Source: Styela clava
Taxonomy: Eukaryota; Chordata; Ascidiacea; Stolidobranchia; Styelidae
Reading direction: 5' to 3'
DNA length: 64,000 nucleotides
Assembly: GCF_964204865.1 (NCBI RefSeq)
Contig: NC_135252.1
Location: 5,725,383 to 5,789,382, forward strand
Positions 25,201-57,039 of this stretch are shown piece after piece. Numbering within the stretch: the first letter of the stretch is position 1; each line of letters starts with the position of its first letter. Under the pieces are notes generated by a model. That model ran no database searches and was not told the origin of the DNA. It worked only from the letters and a program-made list of their open reading frames with translations. The translations under genes and the position numbers were made by a program.

Positions 25201-28200
25201 GTTCAGACCAGAGCGATAATAAAGCTTGTATATAAAAACATGGCTTAATGTAATAGCTGAAAGCATTGGCGGAAAAGAAATACTAACAAAACTCAGTTTA
25301 AGTGGAATTATTTACCTTGTTCCATCATCTATTGGGTCAGAAAAGTTCTTTTCCGATTGGGAATGAATAAAAGTCTGTTGTTGTATTCTGCTGGTATGAA
25401 TTTGTTTTCCCTCTCTGTCCCGAAGATAATCACTATGTCGTCTGTGATCCACAGAATGAGATGAAGTAGTTTTTGATTTCATTGTTGAATTTTGTGTCGG
25501 TGGTGTGCCGACACTGAATATTGCACCCTGTTGAAAAACACAATTTTCTCAATATGATGTATTTACTATTTATATGCATTTCGCGCAGAACGAGGCTCCG
25601 CACAGGCAGCTCCCGCAAGGAAAGGAGCTACAATAGTTCGGAAAGACCGAAATCTTTTCGGTTTGCCATTGCCTTCCAAACTTATTTTCTCGGCCCACAA
25701 ACTTTATTATATAATTTAATACAACATAATAAACATAACAATATGAAGTTTCCAACCCAGGACAATTGCACCTGAATACTATTGCACCCATGGAAATTTG
25801 CACCTACGAACATTTGAACCCATACTAACCCATAGATTTTAGCACCCTTGTATAGATTGAACCCGCGGATATACGGGTGCAAATGTTTGGGTTCAAATGT
25901 GCTGTCACCCAATCTGAACATATTATTAGCAATTTATCGCTTTAATTTATTTTGAATGATAAAGACAGGAGAGTGACAGTATTTTGTTATCTCATAAAAT
26001 TAGGTTTACTAAGAAACAAAAACAATACATGTTGGACAGCAACAAATTATAAGTATTTAATAGTTCTTACAGCCATATCACCAGGAAACTTATGTTGTGA
26101 CATTCCTAAACCAAGTTCACCAGGTGATGTTGAGAATGATGTTGGTAAGACACCATATGAAGGTGACTCTATAGGGTGACAAGTTGGTGATTCTCCATCC
26201 ATATCTCTAGAACTAAATTAAATAGTGTATTTAGAACCGAAACTGAAATAGTTGTCTGAATCAGTGGTTCCTGGACTGTGGGTTGCAAAATAAATTCAAT
26301 ATTAGTATTATCTCGAATATTGAGGAGTCAATAAACAATAGGAAATGATAAGTAAAAAATATCAGTGTATTGTTAAAAAAAGATAAGATTATAAAGAGTA
26401 ATATATAAAAAAAAACTTAGGTTCATAATTGAACTTATTTATACTTACCTCATTATACGTGATTGCAGCGTATGACAAGGTCGTGCTGGTGACAGAGTAG
26501 CATTCTTGGGTGAAGTAAAATGATCAGGACTGACCTTCATAAGGTCTCCAGTTCCAGGATGTCTGATTAGAATTAGAGGATGTTATTCACCAGATTTAAG
26601 AGCAATGTGTTATCTCATCACTTAGAGCTATTTTTCAATCATATCCATTGTAATCTGAACTTGGCAACTTTTCAAGTCAAAAACTTAAAAGATTGAAGAT
26701 TGAAGAAATTTCCCTGAAAATACTAGTATACACGGGAAGTGTTCAAAGAAGAAATTTGCACAACAAGAAAAAACACAAAAGTTTCCTTTATCTAATAGCA
26801 TGCAAATGTTACATACAGTTTTCAATTAGATCGAGAAATTGTGGCATTATCATTATATAACAAATATGAAACAGTGCAACAATTAGAACTATGCGCCGTG
26901 TCCCGTTAATAATTTCAGTTGGAAACTGTAGGTAGGCTACCTGGCAGATTAGTAATTTCTTGAATTTGTGTAAACAGCAACAATGATGTCGGTTTAGGAA
27001 ATTGGTAATCTTATATTCAACAGTTCCATTTTAAATATTGGCTTAACAGGGATAATATACTTTATTTTAACGCCCCAACTTCGATTGGTTCTTGTAGGCA
27101 TCAAAATGGATAATGGACTGATTACAAACGTGGTTGCATTAAGGCAGGCAATGACTGAGCCAAAAAAATGCCTCGACTTGATCTGATAATATCTAACATG
27201 CAAGCTCAAGTTTCGCATTAATAGTAAATCACATGAGGATACATTGCTTTCTTTCCATATTATATTAATAAAAGCTCATTGTGGGTCGAACAGGAAAAAT
27301 GGCAATAAAAGTGGGTGGGGAATTGAAAAAGTTGGGAAGCACTAATGTGGAGTAAGATTCTTGGTGAAATACTGGGACCTATTATAAGAGATTAAAACAT
27401 AGAATACAAGTAATAGCTTTCTAGCAATCTTCTTCCATCTTCAAGTATCGAAAAATTTAAAATAGATTGAGCCATTGAATAATAGCAAATTTTTGAACAT
27501 CAATACCAATAAGAATTTAGCCAAACGATCTGTATGTGAATTTTGTGTTCAAAAGTTGCAAATTGAAATATTATATTCAATTTAAAACTAACAAAAATCT
27601 TACAATTTCTTTGTTGACACATGCAAATTTTCAGCTGTACGAAAAACTGCAGACAACATCAATGTACCAGTTGGAGTTCCGATTGAACCAACACGCAGGG
27701 TTTTAAAACCCTCACCAAGTCCACTGATATCAACTTTTCCCATGTAAACTCTATAAATTCAAGTCGTCAAATTTTCGTATATATTTACCAAATAAAAAGT
27801 ATATATTATCAAGACTTTTATTATAAATGGATTATGAGTTATAATTCATAAATTATTATTATAAATATATTATAATTTATAAATGGATACCTGAAATCAT
27901 TAACCAATTTCCCGCCGAAATAACGATCCATGTGAAATTTAGCAACTTTAGAACATACCATGACTGTGTTGAAACATATATACGGTACCTACATTAAGAC
28001 TATTTATATAAAAATAAATTATTTTCAATGCAGACCAACGAACAGAATGACATGACTATGCTATTTTTTCAGTGGGAGTGACAATATAAAATCCAACCTG
28101 AAGCAAATGACATATTCGGATCCCTGTTTTTGTGATAGTTTATATGCTGGTGTTGCACGAGAAACACACATAAGGGATTTCAATAAAAGGGACATTCTGT

Positions 28201-29553
28201 TGTAAACAGTATGATGAATTCGGACATCTTCATACCTAGATTAGTTGTAGAAAGACAATATTACAGTATTTCTGTTAATATGAAGATTAAATTTTGTGGA
28301 CCTTCTAAAGTATGCGCACCAAGATGGAGTACAATCTGAACTCAGGTTGTGTACCAGGTTAGGGTTCAGGTTGTGCGACATCTTGGTGCGCATACTTCAG
28401 GAGTACCAATTTTGTTTTACTGATATATGTAGTAACCAACTAAGGAACAGTCTCACAAACCACCCTTATTAAAGATTACTCATACAATATAGTAAAAAAA
28501 GATATCGTGATAATTCAAAATAAATTTTGTTTGATCTGGCAGCATTTCAATGCTTTTCTGAAATATAATTGTCAATTAAATAACGAAATTATGAAATTTC
28601 ATGAGTGGAATAGCATAGACGAATGATTAATAATTTAACTAATCCCCAGTGGATTCATACACTACATGAATAGCATAAGTTTACTGAAAAACTTTGGCAT
28701 CAGATCAGTGAACTTTTACATTAAGGCTTAAAAACAATGAACATACTTCCTTTTCACACTCAAAGACCACACCTCCAGGGTAAGCGATTCAGAATCGCTT
28801 GTTCTCAGTGAAATTTCAATAATAAAACTCGAATCAAAAGTGGGATTTCCTTCAATTAATGCGAACTTCGCTTCTTTTTGTATTTCAGGATAATCTTTAA
28901 TCGCAAGATTGAACTAAAGAGAGAAAAATGGAATCAATGAGGAAAGGAATAAAAAAACAGATAAAATTTATATCCTACTAAAAAAGCCCTGGCTCCCGCG
29001 AAGTAAAATGATTACAGCAGTTTTATGTTAGAGGCATTGGGATTCAATGAAAGGGAAGGGGAGAAGCCAAATACTCCTAATTAATTACATGTTACAGCGG
29101 TTCCTAAAGTATAAATCAAGATTGGTAAAAATGGGTCGTAGGTCTACAAAACACACTTCCTAGTAAGAACTAGATTAATGCATCATAAGCAGTTTTCTGA
29201 AAGTTTCAATAACCACTGGCATTAAAGTATATGTTGCGAATCCAAGTCCAAGTAGATTTGAGTTTGATGAAATGATGCCAAATGGGTCTTTCAATGCTAA
29301 AGGTTGCCGACCTTTGATAAAATATCAATAAGCCATTTGATCAATTTCGCATTTCAAAATATTTATCAGTATTTGAAAACTTAATTGTAATATAGTTTAC
29401 CCATTCTGCACCAGTTGGCAATGGACTGCACTGTGATGATATAGATTTTCCAAGTCGACCCTGAACAATAACTTGTGCTGTTTTCACACATAGAAACTTT
29501 GAGAATTTATCCAAGTCTTTTTTGTCTTGAGCAGATATCAAAGGTTGTTGCAT
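22260..29553 (-). CDS. ATG13: Autophagy-related protein 13 (ATG13), complete
   Basis: Regulatory subunit of the ULK1-FIP200-ATG101 autophagy initiation complex. Coding exons are 29401-29553, 28747-28913, 28098-28235, 27604-27750, 26449-26562, 26071-26212, 25316-25527, 24798-24832, 23839-24217, 23427-23636, 22876-22999, 22682-22804 and 22260-22346, with all phases consistent. The first four exons form the HORMA domain ([62 protein letters not shown]). The middle is Ser/Thr-rich and disordered, as in the family, where TORC1 and ULK1 phosphorylate it. A LIR-type motif (DEFVMVDL) spans the junction of exons 11 and 12 and is followed by NPAFGKND and LGTFYRE, as in vertebrate ATG13. The C-terminus is [13 protein letters not shown] hAT-like repeat sits in the intron at 24218-24797. 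Confidence 0.96.
24238..24595. repeat. hAT-like element in an ATG13 intron
   Basis: The right end, read on the minus strand, is cagcaggagtgcgcaacc, the classic hAT terminus. The left part has the repeated GGCCCGCGGACC and GGCCCACGAGG words. It ends only about 20 bases from the acceptor of the 379-nt exon. Confidence 0.55.
25045..25200 (+). repeat. Dispersed repeat with B-box-like cggttcaaatcc
   Basis: Shares order and wording with 54345-54490 (cactcagggtgtaataaa-like, gtaggcaatgc, cctaccaaaa, ttgttcag). The cggttcaaatcc at its start matches a Pol III B box, so a tRNA-derived SINE is likely. It lies in an ATG13 intron. Confidence 0.5.
28309..28396. repeat. Short hairpin element, TIR family GGYGCTCC/GAAGTATG
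   Basis: An 18-bp perfect inverted repeat (agtatgcgcaccaagatg at 28309-28326 and its complement at 28379-28396) encloses 52 bases. The outer end ttcaggagtacc ties it to the elements at 33267-33462, 40100-40158 and 43346-43556. It lies in an ATG13 intron. Confidence 0.6.
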
Positions 29554-30649
29554 TGTAAATAGTCTATTAAATAACTATCATGATCTATTATTATTTTAAT
29601 ACGAGATTTCTTCAGTCAGTCAATGGAGATCAAACTAGCACAGAAATAAAGTACCGTAGGAATTTAACCAAAATTATGCCTTGAATGTCAAAGCATCCAA
29701 TAATTGCTATATTTATGACAATTTGTGTAAAAATACTCCATAACTCTCAAACTTTATCTGCTTCCGTGCTGTCTGATATGATATTTGAACTTTTCGCTTG
29801 ATTGCACACAAAGGTCACCGTGAGAGTCACTTCACAGTGGTGTCAGTACCGGTACTACAGTACTATCCAATTTTTTCAAATACATATTATCCAGTTGTTT
29901 AATATTATCAAATATTTAAGATATTATGGTCATAAATGTACAATAGTTACCGTACATGAAAAACAAAAATGACAATTAGCAAATAAATAATTCACACTAT
30001 TACTATTAGTAATAAATTAAGTTAAAACAATCTCATCTTTCATTTTTCAGTACCAGAGTACCGGTAGTCTACCTAGGGCTGATGTATTTATGTACAAAAC
30101 TTTGGCATAATATAGACTATTAACATATTTGTTATCATTCCTATGACTTTCTAAACTAAGTCTGTGTTCCAACACCCTTCTACATCCACTCTCTGACTCT
30201 TGTTACATCTGTTTTTGACCTCCCCACTTTTAATTTTTTCTTTCACCATTCTTACATACCGTTTTTGACCCCCTGCGCAAAGGGGCCAGGCTTACTGGCA
30301 AATGTACCATCGATAATTCAAATAAAAAACAAAAATATTTCAATGGTTTGAAGAACCCTTGCTGTATTGGCCTGTAGACTACAATAACATAATAATTAAT
30401 TGTCTTCCAATTGTCTAAATTTTGGCATTGTATAAATATACGGTATATAATAGAAGACTTAATATGACAAAACAAAATGTTCTCCGAGTTGTAGAAGGTA
30501 AAACGCAACGGTGGCAAATCCAAACCTTTTGTGGGTTACACAGCTCTATGCAATGGGATTTGTTTGTTTGTGTGCGATCGCGATGACGTAAAGAAAATAA
30601 AAATAGCGCATCTTGTGGCGGTACCGCGTTGGTGCTTTCTGGTGAGAGG

Positions 30650-31010
30650 GAGCAATGAGCATATATACAATGAGTGGAAACTTGCAAAGATTTGCTCATT
30701 TTGGTATTGTTCCCTGCATTTTTTACGTCGTCCGGCTAAATGGTTCGTTGCATATTAAGAAAACGCATTGCTCGCTGCCAAAATCCCTTGCTTCGGCCAG
30801 GTCGGGTGCGAAATTGGCCGTATTGAGGTCTTTAATTCTTCAATACATATTTGGTTTTGGGTTTCGAAGTATGGTATGCTGAAAGCATACAACTATGAGC
30901 ATATGCTTATTGGGAATGCATATCTATTAGACAGAAAACGTAGCTACAGTACAGAATATGAACCAGTCGCCCAGTGGAGTGCGGTTATTTATGTATTTAT
31001 CAGGATAAGG
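30650..31010 (+). repeat. Inverted dispersed repeat, left copy
   Basis: Nearly colinear with 34078-34440 in reverse orientation, about 3.1 kb apart. It carries an open frame (MLAAKIPCFGQVGCEIGRIE...) that is also open in the other copy. A third short fragment lies at about 31480-31560. The family is unknown. Confidence 0.75.
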
Positions 31011-33266
31011 ATTTACATATTTATCCCGGGGGAAAGGAAAGCCGATAAGACGGCTTATTCATATGGCGAACCACGGTCTCTCGTCTGGTTACCATTCCAA
31101 GTCGGGTATGGGATTAGTTATATTGTTTGTTTTCGGAAGCATGGACTTGAAGCATGGAAATATGGAGAAAAATATAGAGAATTATAGAATAAACAACCCA
31201 TTTGAGAGGGAATTGAAAAATTTATGTAAAGCGTTATTTCAAAAAGAAAATTATATGTTTATGATATGTATTTTATATTTACTAATTTCATTTTTATTGT
31301 TTTATATAATGCATTTATTAAAATAACCTAATTATGGTATGGATTACTACTGGAATTGAACAAAATAAATACTGAATCATGGATGCAAAATGGAATATGA
31401 ACTTATTTATATTATATATATTATTTTATATTAACCGTAATTAAAATCACTCATTGAGTGAACGAATGAGCATACTGTAATGCTTATTGGGAATACATAC
31501 CATCTATTAGGCAGAAAACTTAACTACAGAACAGAATATGAACCAGCCAAGTGGTGACCTGGGATATTGTATTCATTGATATAGATAGAGATAGTTTATT
31601 TTGAAAAGTTCACAATCTGACAATACAAACAAATAAAAAATGGAGAGTTCTGGAGAGCGAGCAAAACCTTTAAAAAAGTTTAAAACACGATGAGTATTAT
31701 GTGCCCGCCGTGTTATAGCAAGTAGTAATGTGTAATGAATTTAATTCACTGTGGTAAATGAATTGCTATCTTTTTATTTGTTATGAGCACACTTGCTGGA
31801 ACTCCATAATCTATTATTTTATTTGTTAGTAACACTTTTTATAAAAATATCGAATTGTTTATCATACTTGCATCCATATTTCGCTCTAAATTCAATGACA
31901 CTTCCTCTGTATCCAAATATCTATGTACATGACCACATTATTTATTTTTTAGTAATACTTCATTTAAAAGAATCTTAATGTTTATTATACTTTCTATTCT
32001 GGTATTTAATCAGTTTTCTGCCTTGAATTTTATTCTATGATACTTGCTCTGTATCCAAATATCTATATGTATATGAGCACCTCATTTATTTTTTAGTACC
32101 GGTAGTACTCATTTAAAAATAACCTATTGTTTATCATTGCTATTTTAGTATATTATCAATATTTCGCCTTAAAATTCATTCTATGATACGTGCTCTGTAG
32201 CCGAATATAGATATGTACATGAGCACTTTATTTCATATATATATATATCTGCTGGAGAAGGGTCAAATCCTGATCATGTATTAATGTGTGTCACTATCCT
32301 CCAAATCACTTGCCAGTCATAATCAAGTATTATAATTTGATGGGTTCAAATTATAGTGTATAAAGAAATATACTCATGATTGCTATAATAATAGAATTTT
32401 CCTCATCTTTGCTCATAAAAAACCCATGTCCTATCACATTCATTTTTAGTAGACAAATTTTCCAAATAATAGGTATCCTCGCTAACCCATTTTTATGCAG
32501 TTGATATGCAATACATGTCAACTTATCAGCTGAATAAATGATGATCTTAGGACAAAACATGATTATTTAGTACTTTCCAAATCAAAAATTCTTGTGAATA
32601 ATGTATATAGTGAATACGGTATATGAGAGCTATTGAAGAATTTAACACCGAACCTGTTAATTGACCCCAAATGTTGTAACGTTGTCTCCCAGTCAAACAC
32701 CTGAGCATCTGTTTTTTTTTTATTATAATTTATATATGTTCATGGTTTGACGAACGAAATAAACTCTCCCTCTCTATTAGTTTAAAATACTGTAAATATT
32801 TGCATATCAAAACTTGTCACTTATTTTGTTCCATCCATGTATTTTCAACTGTTTTTCCAATAAAACGTACTTATGCCTTACTGTTACTACTGTTATTTGT
32901 AGCTTATTATTGTTAGCTAACTATTTTGAGGTGGGGCGCAAGACTTCACAAATTCTAAAAAGGGGGTGCGGCTTGAAAAGTTTGTATGTAGTAGACCCTA
33001 ACCTGGTACACATGGTTCCGGTGTCTACCAACTGGGTTTACATACTTCAATTTGTATTACAGTTGTAAAACAGAAAAAGGCTGAATGTCGGTCTTATTCC
33101 ATCTGTAAATTTACCAAAAACTCCACAAAGAATGAACAATGTGCCAGACCATGTGTATTATCGATGAAATGAAAAGTGACATATAAAAAATACAGAAGCT
33201 GTAGAAAATATTTTGCATTCCAAAAAAATTAGTTCACATATTAAATATTTTACATTACAAAAAAAT

Positions 33267-33462
33267 GGTGCTCCAGAAGTATGTGTACCAATATGAAGGT
33301 AACTAATTTTGTTCGCCTATTTTATATCAAGTTGTGTAAATGGACTAAATTCTATCGGTAGGGGGATATTCACTTGTGTAACACAGACAATTCCCGAACT
33401 TTTAATAGAACAAAAATAAGGAGAATCGTAACCTAACCTGGTACACATACTACAAGAGTACC
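33267..33462. repeat. TIR element, GGTGCTCCAGAAGTATG family
   Basis: Starts ggtgctccagaagtatgtg and ends gagtacc after cctggtacacatac. The interior (aggtaactaattttgttcgc, atcaagttgtgtaa) matches 43346-43556 along its length. Confidence 0.6.
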
Positions 33463-34077
33463 GAAAAAACAGCCCACATAGTAAAAGCAGTTATGGAAAT
33501 ACTTTACATTACAGAAAAATTAATTCACATAGTAAATAGCAGACGCAGGATGTATTTTGCATTGCAGAAAAAATAGCTCACATAGTTAATAGCAGTCCTG
33601 AAATATTTCTCACTATTGATAACAAAAGTATAATTGCATCCAAATCAACAGTATCTATATGACTATATAAAGAATCGTTAAAATTAAATGATATGCAAGA
33701 ATCATATTGATAACAAAATGTATTCTAATCAATTTTAATATATCTAAAACAAAATCTTCATAAATATTTTTTGTAATTTACAATACATGAAAATATGTGA
33801 AACAAACTCAGGTTCTCCATTACATAATACACACATTTCATTCCCTGATTTTCTTCCAATTTCTGGGTTTTGTTTTCAAAGGCAAGATACCAGGTATCCC
33901 AGAGTAATTTATAGTTAAAATCAGTATTTTAATAAGTAAACGAATAGCTCGCAGAGCCATGTGATTCATATGGAGGACAGAGCTATGATTGTGAGAGGCC
34001 GTGGTTCGCCATGTATTTAGGCATTCTTCTCGGCTTTCCTCTTCCATGGATAAATATGTAAATCCCATGTTATATCA

Positions 34078-34440
34078 ATGAATAAATACATAAATAACCG
34101 CACCCCTCTCGGCGACTGGTTCATATTCTGTTCTGTAGATACGTTTTCTGCCTAATAGATATGCATTCCCAATAAGCATATGCTCATAGTTGTATGCTTT
34201 CAGCGTACCATACTTCGAAATCCAAAACCAAAGATGTATTGAAGAATTACATACCTCAATACGGCCAATTTCGCACCCGACTCGGCTGAAGCAAGGGATT
34301 TTGGCAGCGAGCAATGCGTTTTCTTAATATGCAACGAACCATTTAGCTGGACGACGTAAAAATGCAGGGAACAATACCAAAATGAGCAAATCTTTGCAAG
34401 TTTCCACTCATTGTATATATGCTCATTGGAGGGAGGGAGT
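34078..34440 (-). repeat. Inverted dispersed repeat, right copy
   Basis: Reverse-orientation partner of 30650-31010. Its minus-strand open frame (MLAAKIPCFSRVGCEIGRIE...) differs from the left copy by about ten residues over 70, and no stop has arisen in either copy. Confidence 0.75.
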
Positions 34441-37400
34441 GATTTCATTTTTTCGTGAACCAAAATAATATAACAGTATAACATCGTAAGAATAAAAATG
34501 ATAACAACTACTGTATTTCCCGGCGAATAAGTCGCTTTTCTAGACCCAAATTTTTTGCCTGATTTTGGGCGAATCTTATGAGGCGAGTATGATCATTTTC
34601 ATTTTTTTGGTGTCCCTTATTATTAAATCCGGACAATAGAATACCTTCGGCGATAGGCGATAGCATCTCCTTCTCATCAGGTTAGTTTAAATATATCGAC
34701 ATTCTCGAGCATCTCCCTCTCATCAGGTTAGTTTAAATAAATCGACATTCTCGCGCGGTGAATCTGGAATTTCAATGCTGTGATTATCATATTTGAAGTT
34801 GCCGCATTTGTGTGTCTATTAGTTGGTGATCATGAGTTTCTCACGAATTGGGCCAATTTGGTGTAGTTTTGTAGTTACATAATAACTAATTGGCTACAAT
34901 AATACCGTAATTACGATAATGTAAGGTATATTTAATTCATTATTTTGACATAAATTTACTCGGTGGAATATTATCGCCGACTTAAGGTTTTTTCCCACCG
35001 TAAAACCCTCAAAAACAACATACAATCCCAATTAAATCAATGAAGCAACACATTTCGTTTTGTTGAGATTTCGAGATGATGAATGTAGGCTATGTCTCAT
35101 ATAAACACTTTATATGTAAGGATAAGGATAAGGTAAAATGTACGTATTTATTCCGGGGGAGAGGAAAGCCGATAAGACGGCTCAACCATATGGCGAACTA
35201 CGGCCTCTGGTGGAAACATTATCCCGTCTTTATCCCAGGATGTTGTTATGGAAATTATCCGAGTAAGGTAAAAAGCATGTAATAAATTGTAAGGTAAATG
35301 AATGCTGCATTAGCCAAACGTCCATATTTCGGATCGAAAACTGTCGACATGTCGAATTTCTACATTTCCGCATTTGGTATTAATTTTCGACACTTCTGCA
35401 ACTTTAGGATTAGGGTTATTCAATTCATTTATTACTCCAGACTGCAGCGCTCCATATAAAAATAACACAAACAAATGAATATGAGCAAAAACAAAAATAA
35501 CGCAATAAATACAAAAAATGCCTGATACGACAATCAGATTCACAGTAGATCTCAAAAAAGAGTTAATACAGTAATCTAAGAGGCCTAAAGTGGAGTGTAG
35601 AATCCAAGATAGCCCGCCACAAAAAGTATCTGGGAATCAAATAATGATTGTAATAGGATGTTATTGGAGTTCCTGCATCTCGCCATGAACAACCACAGAT
35701 TTTTTCTATGGAGTGCTTCGAAAGAGGGAATGTGCCCAGATACCATTTTGTGACGGACACTCTGTGAGTGTCACAGTGAATTACGCGATAAGCATTATTA
35801 GTTTTAACTTTTTTTTTATATATAATTATTGAAAATCAATAAATTATTATGCAAATTAGTTAACTTGTCGCACTCTCGATATTTCAGTTGGATATTTGAC
35901 AATTTCGGTAGCATTGTCGAAAACTGACATATTTTCGAATGTTTTACAACTCCACATTTTATACAAATGCTCCCGATGTCCGGTTTGCTAACGCTCGTGA
36001 TACGCGTCTGCTGCAGGTGTAAACTCCATTTTATTCGGTTCAAGTCCTATAATAACAATCTATGTACAATGAGGTCTCGATAAACGATATTTCGCCATGG
36101 TGTCCTTTCTGTTATACACAAACTGAAACATAATGCAGTGTGTTTGAAACAAACGGCACTTCACCAGCCAACAATCAAAACTCCCAGGCCTAGATGTATC
36201 AATTTCTGCAACCCAAACACGAACTACAACGAATGGTATACCAAAAGTTTTTATTTAGGGCATATATATATATATATAGATATATGTATAATTGTAACAG
36301 TCATGCATCGGTGCTCATCAACCTATAAAGAGGACATTATGATAATAAAGCACACTCTATTACATACACTCCCACATACAAGAATTACAAATGAAATATT
36401 ACCATTACTTAGTTCGACATATCATGCTAAAGGTTGTTGAGTGATACTATGATAACCAGCTTTTACACTGCTTTAAATTTGAAACGAACAAAATGATTGT
36501 CTTGTTTCAACTCTGAAAAACGACAAACAAGATCGAAATTGAGGGCTCCCACGATGATGAAGAGAGTTACTGCACATGCATAGCTAATGATACGAATCTG
36601 TCTGCATCAAGGACATTATAATAAGGCTATGCCTACGCTAATTCAAAATGAGAATAAAAAACATAATCTATATAGAGACTAGAAAAATGGATGAATTATA
36701 CAATGATCGTCCAATAACACCTGGAAAAGCAAACAAACCCCAATATGACTTGACAATGAAATTTTTACTCCAAATGATCTTTCAACAGGAACTGTCTTAT
36801 AAAATATCAAAAACGAAAGACAGTGACTGTAATTGAAGCACATTATGACATGAAACTTGATAATCTTTATAAATGAACATATTCTAGAATAAAAAAAATA
36901 GTAGTCATAGTTGATATATACATGGGGTTACATGTGCATAAATAATGTTTTTTTCAATATTTAATATTATGAAAAATATGAATCATATACTAGAATAAGC
37001 AATGTTTTAAAAAATCAAAGACATTTTTGTGTCTTGTGAATGATAATGTCATAATTTTTGGTGCACAGTACACACAATATTTTGCTATGTTAATACATCA
37101 GTAAAATTGTTTGTCATTTTATTAATGTATATCAGTGATTTATTGAATAACTCGAGCAAATCTGTATTACCGCATTGTGATAATGTAACAAACATATTTT
37201 CAATTTAACAGTAAAATAATACAAATTTACAAAGGCCAATAAAAATTGGTATCATAATAAAAGGAGACCTACTAAGTCACCGAGACTTATAAGAGATATT
37301 TTTTTTTTGAAAATTGTCAGCGATGTGTCACATCGTTGAGACTGAGTGATCGCTGGATGAATACTTTTGTAATTGAATTCTATTTGTAAATTGATAGGAG

Positions 37401-37523
37401 TAAAACGATGACTCTTTTTCACTTAAAACAGTTCACCTGTTCGTCAAATCAGTTGTCACAATGCGAACTGACAATAGCTTGAAATATTCAAGTATGTTGT
37501 TGATCCTATTTATTCTTCTGGCA

Positions 37524-57039
<19,516 letters not shown>

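Larger units (their letters stand above)
29554..37523. other. Eight-kilobase gene-poor region rich in dispersed repeats
   Basis: No protein family was recognised. It holds an inverted pair of about 360-bp repeats (30650-31010 and 34078-34440), fragments of the SINE-like family (30990-31170, 33985-34070, 35110-35240), a hAT-like remnant (32811-32985), a TIR element (33267-33462) and a repeat at 36655-36840 with copies near 38905 and 39990. Longer ORFs inside (for example 30768-31187) coincide with repeats. Confidence 0.6.

Noticed and set aside
30768..31187. Long plus-strand ORF (139 codons) as a host gene
   Set aside because: It lies in dispersed repeats with copies elsewhere in the window. 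It is treated as repeat-derived.
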